From positions 1 to 16,750 of the forward strand of contig JAFGHG010000054.1 of NCBI GenBank assembly GCA_016939345.1: a DNA stretch of 16,750 bases. Reading direction: 5' to 3'. The notes below the pieces were generated by a model that ran no database searches, had not been told where the DNA came from, and saw only the letters and a program-made list of their open reading frames with translations. Of the stretch, positions 1 through 12,000 are shown one piece after another (positions within the stretch are counted from its first letter, which is position 1; each line of letters starts with the position of its first letter). Position numbers and translations under genes: made by a program. The stretch comes from Candidatus Omnitrophota bacterium (lineage in GTDB: Bacteria; Omnitrophota; Gorgyraeia; Duberdicusellales; 4484-171).

Positions 1-3000
1 GTTTCTAAGGTCTGGGTGTTAGCTGCTGCTTCTTCTAAGCTTGCCTTGGCAGCTTCAAGTTCAGTCTTGGCAGCTTCTTTTGCCTGATTTGCTTGTTCAA
101 GCTGGCTTTGGACTTGTTCAAGGTTTCTCCTTAAATCCTCAATTGTCGCTGCTAAATCGCCGATCTGGGATTTAGGGACACTTACCTTTATACGTATTGA
201 ACCCGGGCCCTCGTATTCTATTGAATCGGTTACATCAATTTCTTTACCGTCTTCTCCTATTATTTTTAATCCGCCTCTGGCTTTAAAATACTCAATAATT
301 AATCTATTGTGATCAGCAGGATCAGCTTCTGCAAGCTGAGCTTCCAATTCTGGATGCCCCTCTATTCTAAGGCCCACATCAACATTATCTCCGTTGACTT
401 GAGTTCGCTCTACATCAACTTTGGCCGGAGGTGAACGGGCAGAAGCAGCCTCTGAATCAGCAGAAACAGCTGCATCAGCTTCTTCAACGTTTGTCTGATA
501 TTCTGGTTCTGGTAAAACTGAAGGGGCTAGATCTTCTCCTGCAGCCTGCGGGCCTCTTCTCCTTGTTCTAATGAATCTGTTAATTCTTAAACCAGCATAT
601 ATTGCAGCAATAGCTGCTATTATCCAAAAGGCAATAGTTAAAGGCAATCTATAGTCAAAAGGCTCTTGCCCTATCTTTTCTTCTAATTCTTTTATTTTCT
701 TCTTAGCAGACTCTAAATCTTTTTGTTTATTTTCAAGATCTTCTTTAACCTTTTCTCGTTCCTTTTTGGCAGCTTCAATTTGGGCTTCTAATTCCTTCTC
801 CTTTTGATCAGCTTTTTCAGCTTCTGCTTTAATTTCCTCTTCGTGTTGTTTTTTAGCTGCCTCATTTTCTGCTTTCAATACAGCTTCTCTTTGTCTTGCT
901 TCTTCCAATTCTTGCTTCATTTGGACAAGGGTTTTTTCAGCTGCTTTTATTTTCTCATCTAAGTCTGAATTGTTGCTTTCTAGGGCCTCTATTTTTTCCA
1001 TATTTTTAGCCAGATCTTCTTTTGCTCTATTTAAATAACCCTGGAGGCCTTCTTTTTCTTTTTCCAGTGCCTGGTTGGCTGCTTTCAGCTCATCGATTTG
1101 AGTTTGAAGGTCTTTGGTTTTATTTTTTAATTCCTCTATGATTTTTTGAGCCTGGCTTTGAGCCAGGGTAAGATTTTTGATTTCTTCTTGTGCTTTTTGG
1201 AGCTTTGAGCTTAAACTTTTTGCCTTTTCTTTCTCATCCTCTAATTGTTTATTGGTTTTTGCTACCTGTTCATTGGTTTCTTTCAGTTTTTTCTCAAGTT
1301 TATCTATCTTATCGCTTTCTTTGGTTTCCGTTTCAAGAGCTGTTTTTAATCTCAAAACTTCTTCTTTTGCTTTGTTCCATTCTTCCTCTAAAAACTTTAT
1401 CCGCTCACTTGACTGTTTTAATTCTAACTGGCTTTGTTTAAGAGATTGCCTAGCGGTTTCAAATTCCTTAGTAAGTGTAGTTATTTTTTCTTTTGCCTCA
1501 TCTAAGGTTTTCTTATAAGCTTCTAACTGCTCTTGTTCAAGCTGTGCCTTAATCGCCTCATGTTTCTCAGTCTCTAATGCTTCCCTAGCTTCCCTAGCTT
1601 CCCTAGCTTCCCTAGCTTCCCTAGCTTCCCTAGCTTCCCTAGCTTCTCTGGCTTCTCTCTCATCTATGGACTGTGGACTATCGACTATGGACTTTTTCGC
1701 TTCCTCAGTTTTCTGAGCCTCAACTGCTTTTAAAGGATCAAACTCCTGTTCCTTATATTCATAAGGAATAATCTTTCCTGAATAGTAAGGATTGCAGCAA
1801 TAATTGCGGTTATAAAATCCGGCCTGCCTGTATGCCTGCCTGGTGGCTCTTCTTGCTCGGATACGTGAACCGACATTAGCAAAGAAGGTTGCAACCGGAC
1901 GCCGATTTGCGCTTCTTCTAAAACAACAGGCATCGGCTCTTCCTGCAGCGATTGAAAACTGGCCGATAAGTATGGCTAATAAAAACGCTGGTATAAGTAT
2001 GACTTTTCTGGACCTCGAGCCTAACCTTTGCAATATGCCGCCTCTGTTATCATCTTTATTAACGGCATTAAAGCTTGGGGTGTAAACAAAACGGTACAAA
2101 GCCAGGATGGTTATTATCATACTTGCAACCAGTATTATAATTTCATAGGAACTACTAAGATTTTCATCAGCCAGGTTAAATGCATTCAATAATTCCCAGG
2201 CCTGCAGTTCGCTCATTCTATCAAAACTTTCAATACCAAATTCTGCCAAGCGCCTTCTGCCCAAGGCCCTTAATATTCTTCTTTCTCTGTCCGGACTATC
2301 TGTTATATATCGGGAAAAGCTCCCTCTATGCAATAATGCATTACTGTAACTTAAAAGATAAACAACATCTCTGGGCATAACGCATAAAAGAGCCTTTTGC
2401 CACTTACCTGCATATTCTGTATTTCCTTCTGCATCAGTTTCTGGGGTGAAATGCTCCCAGGAGCGAGACTTATAAATAACCGTGGTATTGTCTAAAGTTT
2501 CGATATTTTCACCGGTAGGCCCTACATGAGCTAAGAAATGAACATCAATGTGGCCGCGTTCAGTTTCAAGAGCCACAGTAAAATCATTGCCTCTTGCCTT
2601 CATTGGTCCCTTGGACTGATCAGAATCAATCTCAATCAAAGCAATAGACAGCTCATCGCCAAAAAATCCAATAGCTGTATTATTGGGCGCCAGACCGTCA
2701 AATTCTTCAATTACTTCTGTAACCCCAGGGATACGGTCTCCTTTACTATCAGGAGCGGCATTGGCAGTTGTTACATATCTAACCTGTATCCCATTAGCAA
2801 GCCCTTGATTGGTCCTTATAAGCATAGGTATTCGCTTACCTTTACCTAAAGGCGCGATGTCAAGAGTTGTTGAACCACCTGGCTGGCTTGAAATCTCTAT
2901 AGGCTTAGATATTTTCTCCTGAGCATGCTCATCACCTGCTAACAAGCATTTAATATGTTCATACACTCTTCTTATTTCTTCATATTGATCAGGTAGAACA

Positions 3001-6000
3001 TCAACTTCTTCTTTTCTTCCCTGTCCGTATTCTATAACAACCTTCCAATTATGGCTTTGGCCTTCAATCAATTCTTGCGTTGTTGCCAAAACGGCTTGAG
3101 GGTCTTTTAATAATTGTGCCATCTGATCAGCAAGTAACCTTCTCTTTGTGGCTTTGGGCGGCAGATCCCAATCACGTTTTGCATCGTAACGTCCTGAAGG
3201 TATCACCGCAACTGCTGCATAAAGTATGCTTGCATCATCCTGGACATGCGGCTCTCTTGGCTCAAACTGGTGGCCTTCAACTGGATAGCCAACGTCCGGC
3301 ATAACCAATCTTGACGCTAATTCAATAAGACGTATAGTAAATTCATCCATGGACTCCTGACGGGCTTTGATATAACCATTTTCTTTATCGTTCCAGACAA
3401 AAACTGCCCCGCCTGATGAAACTGCTATTGTTGTCTCGCCCCATACATCTTTACCGCCTTCATCATAATTTAAAGCTACGCCGGTTCTGACCTGCATCCA
3501 TCTTCTAATTCTTCTGACCTGTTCTACTTCTTCAAAAATTTGTTTATGCGGACCTTCGAATTGCTGGGCAGTTATCGGAGTCTTTAAAATCATTTTATTT
3601 CTAAAAAACTGCCAGGCATGAAAAGCCATATCCGGAGTTAAAGGAGTTGAGGCGGCAGTAAAGGTCCCATCCATATCAAACATAACATTAGGGACTAATC
3701 CCTGTTCAACACTTAAGCGCAGGAATCTTATATGAGGAACTGCAATTGACACCTCCATCAACAGCTCTTGAGCTCTATTAAACATGCCGCTCTCATCTAT
3801 TCCCTTGACCTTAAAGAATTCCTGGCCGGTTGTATTGGAATGGGACCGAAAAGCTGCCAAGGCTCTTTGATGAGCCTCCTCTTCGTCGGTAAAATTATTA
3901 TGATCAAGGAAACAAAGGGCTTTTTCTAACTGGAATAGAATAATAACTCCAATGCGCCGTATCCTTTCATAAAGAGTATCTCCAAGCAAAAGGACCTCAT
4001 AAGGAAACTCTATAGTTACGGTATTGGCAGCATCTGGCGGGCCCCGGATAATCCCTAATCTATGCAATTCTTCCTCTCTTAAGGCCTGGGCGTTACCGGT
4101 CAAATCAACCCTTCTATTAGGATAAATCAAATCGGTCTGATGAGCTGTTAAGAATTTAAGTTTTACATTAAGTTGGCCATCACCGTAGACTCTTCCACCA
4201 ACTGTGCCTATACAAATTTCTTTGCCTAAGGCTATCATATGAGGCTCGATTGGCAGGTTGACCGCCCCCCAGCGTTCAGTGTTTCTAGTAACCACCTCTA
4301 TTGCTCTCCTCAGCGTAAATTGAAAAATTGTTTCTTCATCTTTTTTGTCTATTATCCAGCAAGGCACAATACCTTCATCCAGCCAAGCTTTTAGTTCGCA
4401 GACTAAATCGGGACGAAAAACAAGATCATGAGCCTCTTCCAAACCTAAACTCTCCCAAGTAAGACCTTTATTATTCAATAAGGTCTCTACTTCTCCTCTT
4501 CTCTGAACCAATTCAACTTCGGTTCTGGACGTAAGTGTTTCTTTGGTTTTCTGGCCCAATAAATTCCATAATCCTTCGGCAAATAATTCTGGCAGGTAAC
4601 TTATAGTTGCATTATAAAGATCAGGGTTTATCCTCTGAGGCGACAGCTTTATCATAGTCATATTTAAATCCGAACTAACTTCCATGCCCCTGGCTTTTAA
4701 ATTATCTATATCTCGGGGCGTAGGCGAACTTTCACCTGCATACATGCCAAAATCACCGTCGTAAACTTGCTGTACGGTTCCTAAATTAGGCCTTGCTGGT
4801 AAAATAGATCTTTGCATCTGTTCATTTTTATTTGCCAGAACTTTATTAAATAAAGTCTCAACCGGACTCCCTATAAGGTCTCCCATAAATTCCACTGTGG
4901 ACTCATACCAGCTCATACCTCGAGTTTCATCATCTTTAACCGGATTAGTAATTAAAACCTTGTCTTCGGCACTGCTTTCCTGTACTGACCGGACCAATGC
5001 CCTGTTTTTAAAAAGTATGCCGATACTGGTAGCCCAGCTGCCTAAACCAAAAATCAATAATTTTGCTCTTGAAATAACCCCCATTATTCTGCTGCGTATG
5101 GGCACATCAGGATAATAATTGTCTACGTCTTTCATTTTGAGAACTGTTCGCTCTCTGCCCCGGCTGTAGCCGGTTGGGGTATGTGAATAGTAAGACTGGC
5201 CGATAAATTCCTCGCCCGAAGTCAAGGTAACTATGATTTCATTTCCTATAGGATTATCAGGAATGGCCATAGATTCAACTCCAACCATCCTACGGAAAGC
5301 TTCAAAGGCAGAATAAATACCATCAGGATTCATGAACTCCTTGCCCAATCCTCCAGTATAGTGAAGCATCCCCATAAATATTAAATTCTTAATACTGTTA
5401 AAATCACAGACCATTCCTGTTGCATCTACAGCCCGGGCTACCTCTAAAATTTCTTCATAAGCTCCTTCAAATCTTTTTTCTTCTTCATATCCCGATTGCG
5501 CTGCCCTTTTGTGTTTATCAAAATATTGAGCCTTAATTTCTTCTTCCAAAGTTTTTCTTGTTCTAGGATGAGTTGCACCTCCGAATCTATGTGACAATAA
5601 AGCAGCAACCATCAAGGCCCCAGGGGCTCCTTCTAAAACAGCACCTTCGATCATAAATCTGACATGATCTCCAAAGCCGCCGACAAAAGTGCCGTTATTA
5701 CAGGCTTCATAAGCCCTGTTAAGCAGCGATGCTCCTCCATTATCAGTAACACCGATGATTGCTTGAGCTGGATCAGTAGTTATTCGATTTACAACTCCGC
5801 TCATTGCAACAGAAGCTCCGCCGCCGGAACCGATAACAATCTTACGAGTTATATTTAAATAGTCTTCTCCTTGTGCAAAGCTTTCTAACACATCTAATCT
5901 GTGCAGATTTCCAAGAGTTACGTGAACTTTTCTACCAACCCTTCTAAAATGTTCTCTATCGATATCTTCCCTGGAATTAATTCTGGATAAAACCTTTAGA

Positions 6001-9000
6001 TCATCATCAAGCTCACTAGCCAATTGATAGTTTACCGGTTTAAGTTTTTCCAAAACACTTTCTGATATCCTGATAAAGGCTTTTAAGGCTGAAAGCCAAA
6101 CTCTAGGATCTTTTAAAAGTTCTCTTTGTCTTTTAGAAGGAAAAAGCCTTGTATGCTCCCGGCGCTGGTCCTTAATTATCTCTTCTAATCCGCTTATTAA
6201 AAAATTTGCTGCTAAAGCGGCATCATTATCATCTTTAGGAATACTTGCAATTCTCTCTAATATTGCTACGCGTTTATCTGTATTTACCTCCTCACTTCCG
6301 ATGGCGTCAAGCGCCCCGACCAGGCGAACAAAACGGTGTTCCTTTTGCTGAAAGTCAAAATTTTCTGGATCAGCTCTTAAAGCTTCTCCCGAACGAACGC
6401 GATAGATATGCAGCAAGCTCATGCCGGCAGCAAGGCCGATCGTTAAAGCATTGGGATTGGCAGCCTCGACGTTCAAGGAAATAAAAATACTCTTAGGGTG
6501 AGGAGTGCCTCCGGCAAGAGTAGTTTGGTCTGTAGCGATTTTTAAAGCCTCAATAGTTGAATCGGTCATATAATCTTTTAATCTATAAGCGGCTTGCTGA
6601 CGAACCCAATAGAAGCCTTCTCCGGAAGAAAGACAAGGGCTACCGGCCTCATCAGCCTGAGAATCTATCATAACCTCAATTAAAAAATGATTAGCTTTCC
6701 TGTACTCATCACTTGTTTTGGGAGCTGTCAGACCTAAATTACCTATACACTTTATTAATCCGCTCTCCATTGCCAGCCAGCGTCTTATGCCTTCAAAATG
6801 GCTGGATGAAACAATAGTGTATCTTCGTTCAGCTTCTCCGTTCTGCTGCTTTCGGGCGTTATCAACTCTTTTTTGCATCTCTGTCAGGCCAACTGCTTCT
6901 CTATGTGCCGAAAAACCAATTTTTGCCAAAGCGACTAGATCATCAACTGCCTCATACTCTCCAATAGCAGCAAGAATATCTATGGCTTGCATGCTGGCAA
7001 ATAGAATGTCTTCATGTTCTTCTTCCCGAGGTATCAGATCCTGGTAATTATCCTTATCCAGGTCATAGTCAATGGCTCCAAACCCCTGGACTAATTCAAT
7101 ATACTCTCTGGCTTGATCAAGCAGCAATGCCACCAATCTCTTTCTTCTGGAATTATTATTATTTCTGCCATTTCCTTTCTGGTAAGAATCAGTAATTTCT
7201 TCTTTTAATTTCACGATTGCATTATCTGCTCGGTCTTCTGAAAATCTTAAGCCTAAACTTTCTTTCGCTTTCCAGCGCATAAAAGTCAAAAAGTTTTCCA
7301 CATCTTCTTGAGATTCAATAATCTCACTCAGCAAAGCTGACATATATCTATGCTCCGGACCTATAAAAATATTTTTTCCATGTTGTCTTCTTCTAATATA
7401 TAAGCTTAGAAAAACAATTACTGCAGTAAAAGATAAAAATATTAAGATGGCAGTCCTAGAGTTAGACTGCTGCCGAAGGTTTTCCTTTTCGGCATTATCT
7501 TCTTCTCTATCAAGTTCCTCCTCTTTAAGGTTCATACCCATTTGGATAAGTAGCCCCTGGCTAACTAAATCATCTATCACCGGATGGCCTTCTGATATTT
7601 GAGGGACATTATCTATGGAACCGATAAAATCCATTCTCATTCCGTTGGAATACATCCGGAAAGATCCATTGTTAAAACTATCTCCAAACACAGAATTAAC
7701 AGATAAAAATATCCCTCTTCCGTTTGGCTCCTCTAGCCTATCAAGATAATGAACTATTTTATGGTCGTACATCGCAGCCAAATCGCATCCTCCGCCGTTA
7801 TCATAAGCAAATACCTCTATTCGTTTAGGCTTGCTGTCTCTAATTTGAATCCCGGCAACTCCGAATATCCTTCTTGGTTCTTCTCCCGGCACTCCATTGT
7901 CTTTAATATGTTTAAGGATATTGATGCTGCTTTCGCTGGCTAAAAGGCCAAGATGAAATGTTACAGTTTCGGATAAATTCAAGCCATCAATAAAAGCATG
8001 ATATTTTTTATCAAACTTTCTAATCCTTCCTAAATTCCAGCGCGAAGAATGACTGATTAAAACCAAGGCAGTATTATCAAGCTTGCTTAATCTTCGCACT
8101 AAATGTTTTGCCCTTCTAATATCCCTTTCCTTAATGGCTTTATATAATTCCTCTATTGTAGGATCACCTTCTCTAAAACTTCTGATTAGAATTAATGATA
8201 ATACAATCAAAGTAACGGTCGCTAAAACTAGCAAATTAATTTTTAGAGAATTTGATTGGCTTATATTAGAATCATCGGAAACAGGGCTGGGGCCATCGCC
8301 TTCGAGCCGCTGCGCTGCCACGGAAGCGTTTCGGCGGACAGGCACAGGTAACCCAGCCCTTTCCCGGGGAGACGACAATCCGACTGCATCAGAACCTGTA
8401 AAGCCGTAACTTTGCAGTTTTAGCCTTAAGCTCCACCAACCGCATCTACCTGCCGCTCTGTTTGCAGGGCGGACAAGGAAGATGTGCTTAAGACTTATCT
8501 GAAACAGCCAGGAAAAAAATACAAATAACATTAATAAAGCCGCCTTGGAATCGCTCTCATCCAGCCAAGAGCCATAAGCATCGCCATCAATAATTCTGCC
8601 GCTTCTTATAAGGTCTCCCACGCTCTGCATGCTGGCAGCGTAAGACAGGTCTTTTATCCTCTTGATATCCTTTCTTACTCGGGCCAAAGCCAGTGCAAGC
8701 TCTCTTGCCGATCTGTATTTTCTATTAATAGCCATTAAAATCACTTCGTATAATTCAGGAGGAATAATACTTATTCCGGGAAGCATAACATCCGCTCTGC
8801 CGCCGGTCGATTCCTCGGCTTTAAATTCATAAGTTAAAGGAACCCATATACCTATCCTTGAGAAAGTTTCATACATTATCCTGCCCAAGCATAAAATATC
8901 CGCTCTTGCTGTAGTATCTCTTGCTTCTTCAGCCAAGCCAAAATCTATAAGCCTGAAGGTATGGTCATCGGCCATTCTTATGTTATCCTTGAATACATCC

Positions 9001-12000
9001 CTATGTATTATCGCCATGCTTGGATTTGTGTTGATTTTATAGACTTCCATTGCCAGCTGGAAAAACTTACCTAACAGCTCAACCATTGAATGAGGTTTTT
9101 TAAGATAATCTTCAAATGTCCTAGGGAAATACTCAACAACAATAACGCCCAGCGTCTGCTCAAATCCTGTGCCAGCCCGGATAATGCTTCTATGATATAG
9201 ATTTGTATTTTCGTGCTCTTGGTTATCCGTTATTTTTAATATCCATTTTTTGCTTTTTTCATCGTTTGCGATAAATACATTGGGATTAAGCTCTTTTTCA
9301 ACTTGGTAATTGATTCCAAAAAGATTTATTGGCTTATCTGCACGGTCAGCTGATGTGGATCTTAAAATTTCTCTTGAGACAACAGGATGCATCGCTATCT
9401 GCCTTTCTCTGGCTAGCGAAACAACCAGTTCAAAATGCTCAGGCCTTTTTCTCAAGTAATTCCTTAAAACCAAAATAGAAAGCCTGGTCTGCATCCAGTC
9501 TCCTTTTTGAGAATCTAGCAAAAATTCTATACTTGCCCTGGGTAATTCCGGCATTTGTTCTTGATCCGGAACAGAAAACAACCCTTCCCTCCACTCAATA
9601 TTAATACCGGTTACTTTATGCTCCTTAAGTCCGGCTAAAAAAGCATCCTTTGCAATATTGGCAAGTGATTCTTGGTCGGCATGGCTAGAAATTTTACTGT
9701 ATTCAGCCAAATCAAAAACCAGTTCTTGCAAAGATTGGTAAGAACGTCCCGGAACCTTTCCTAAAGCTCTGGCAATGATTAAGTTTAGACGCTCATCTAT
9801 GGTTGTAATCCTTTGGTAAGCACCAGTTGTTTTTGGATCACGATGACTAAATCCATAATAAAGCATTACACCTAAACCAAAAATATCAGCCTCAGGTGAT
9901 ATCTGTTCTCCCCAGCGTGAGCATCCTGGATTGAGAAAGACCACTTTCTCTTCTCCTTCGGTGCCTCGAACCAGCAAGGCATTAGGCCTCCTTAAATCTC
10001 CATGCACAAACCCCTTATCGTGCATATCCACAACAGCCTCGCCTACCTTGATCGCAGTATTTACCCAATAAGGGATAGAATTCCATCTGTCTAATTGCTC
10101 ATGGAAAGGAACTCCTTCAACAATCTCTGATAATCCGGCCATAAATCTTTTATCATAGGCAACTACAGGATTGAAATTAGAAACCGGAAATTGGTCTGGA
10201 TAAAAATAATCATTAGCTGCAAATTCTTCAGTTCCGCTTAAAATACACATATCTCTGTAATCGTCAGGAAAAATAATCGATAACATAAATTGTCTCTGCC
10301 TCTGTACATCATAAACCAGCCAGCCGCCAGATCTCCTGTCCTGGACTATCAATTCGGAGTTGCACAATGATAAGGGCATTTTCAAATTTATGGCTTTATT
10401 TAATATGCTTTCGGTTATTATTGCGGCTGTATTTCCATTACCTTTATTGGCAATAGCGATTATTAGTTCAATGACTCTAGGTTCGTTTGTTTCATCAATA
10501 AATTGTATTAGCCTGCGCATGGCTTCCTGGGCAAAAACCCAATCATTTATATTATGGGCAGCATGATAAAGTAAGAAGAGATTGCGTTCTAAAAGATGTT
10601 CTCCTAAAAACTTCCAGCCGGCACCTCGAGGCCTTGGAGCGCGAAGCGCAAGGGCAAAATTTACTACCCTCATGGGTTGATCTTCGGGTTTCTCATTTTC
10701 TTTCCATATTGCCCTTAATTCTTCTCTTAGAAGGACTTTATCTCCTTGGCTTAATTCTTGTCTGCTGGCTATAGCTGCCTCCACTTCATTAATATGCACC
10801 TGCGAATCAAAAGACCTGTCAAGATCCAGAACGCAAAGCATATCCCATAATACTTCCGGCGAAGTATAGATAACATTTCTCCCTCTCCTCACTCCATGAT
10901 AACAATCGGCTACTTTAATAAGGCTCAGCTGCCCTGCCTCTAGCTCTGCGCCTCTAAACATCGGTCCCAGGGCCATCAATTCTTCCTGTGCTTGCCCTCT
11001 ATAATATCTTGCCTCTAGCCTATTTTTAGCCCACTCATTCCATCGCAATAACCAAAGAACCGGAGAAAACCAATGATAACGATATTCAATTTCTGCTGTT
11101 AACACTTCATGGCTTGCCTCGCGCATGTCAACAAAAACTGGGAATTTTACACTCATTAAAGGATCGACTGAGAGATACTCAACTAATTCGTTTCGATGTT
11201 GAACGTCTCTTAAATACCTGCGCCTGAATTTAACCGGATCAGCCGGCTCAGAATGGTAGTGCTGAGCAAGAGGATTTGTGGCAATAAAAGGATAGAAAAA
11301 TCCTGAAAGATAACAATCTTCGTAATTGAGTTCCTGGGGTGTGCCGCAGGAAGGAAAATCTTCAATATTGACTGTATATGATTGGCCATACATCTGAATA
11401 AGAGGTATGCCGTAATCTTTTTTACGGACATTGGTCATGGCGTGATATAGACGCTTAAAATACTTCCAAAACCCATGAAATTTAACTCTTGGGGCGACCG
11501 GGCTGGTCCCTAAACAATGTAGGCCATTATTCGCAAGGGCTTGGGCTAAGGTTTCTGAGTCAAAAGACTTATCTAATTCAGATCTTATAGCCTTGCTTCT
11601 TGAGGCCAAATACCCCCAGGTCAACTTATAAGCTATATCTGGATCTTGAAGAACAAGTAAATTTCTTCCGATCTGTGAATTTTCATTTTCAAGAACACCT
11701 GCCTGATCAGAGGTTAAATTATATCTTTCTGCATCGACCGCGGCCAACATATCAACCGGATAGGCATCATCATCACTGAAATGTAAATACAATTTCAAAT
11801 CCGGATTAGATCTTCTTGACTCATTGTAACGGTATCTGGCTTCAAAATATAAAAGGTTAGTTGCTCCATTCTTGCCTACAGCCCCAGGCTCATGAATGAA
11901 GGTAATCGGTAACTGCTCTTCTCGTTTGTATTGAGCCATTAAGGGCATCATAACCCCTACTGTCTTATCTAAAATATCACCATTTCTGTCTAAAGCTTCT

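Larger units (their letters stand above)
675..1745 (-). other. Long coiled-coil segment
   Basis: Residues 5002-5358, about 350 residues of Glu/Lys/Ala/Leu-rich heptad-like sequence with no Pro and almost no aromatic or Gly residues. Typical stretches are KAKSLSSKLQKAQEEI and KKKIKELEEKIG. Such a segment forms a rod tens of nanometres long in other proteins and may dimerise. It is bounded by membrane helices 7 and 8. The N end carries the tandem Ala-Arg-Glu repeat. There is no sign of SMC/MukB head domains in the window, so chromosome-condensing function is not suggested. Confidence 0.85.

Noticed and set aside
1177..1518. Plus-strand ORF of 113 codons (and an overlapping one at 1190-1441)
   Set aside because: Ser/Phe/Leu-rich reverse image of the coiled coil; it is antisense to the open giant frame and has no family motif.
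1581..1661. Possible CRISPR array
   Set aside because: Direct 9-bp repeats with no spacers, encoding Ala-Arg-Glu; this is a tandem coding repeat.
675..1745. SMC/MukB-type chromosome protein suggested by the coiled coil
   Set aside because: No ABC ATPase head, hinge or signature motif; the coiled coil is bounded by membrane helices.
8083..8409. Plus-strand ORF of 108 codons
   Set aside because: Runs antisense to membrane helix 4 and the GC-rich insert; the minus frame is open and meaningful through the same bases.
8453..8472. Rho-independent terminator
   Set aside because: The hairpin lacks a U-tract on either strand and lies inside an open coding frame.
11210..11431. Minus-strand ORF of 73 codons (also 1730-1933)
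   Set aside because: Both are in a different frame from the giant gene and show no recognisable protein; they are out-of-frame shadows.
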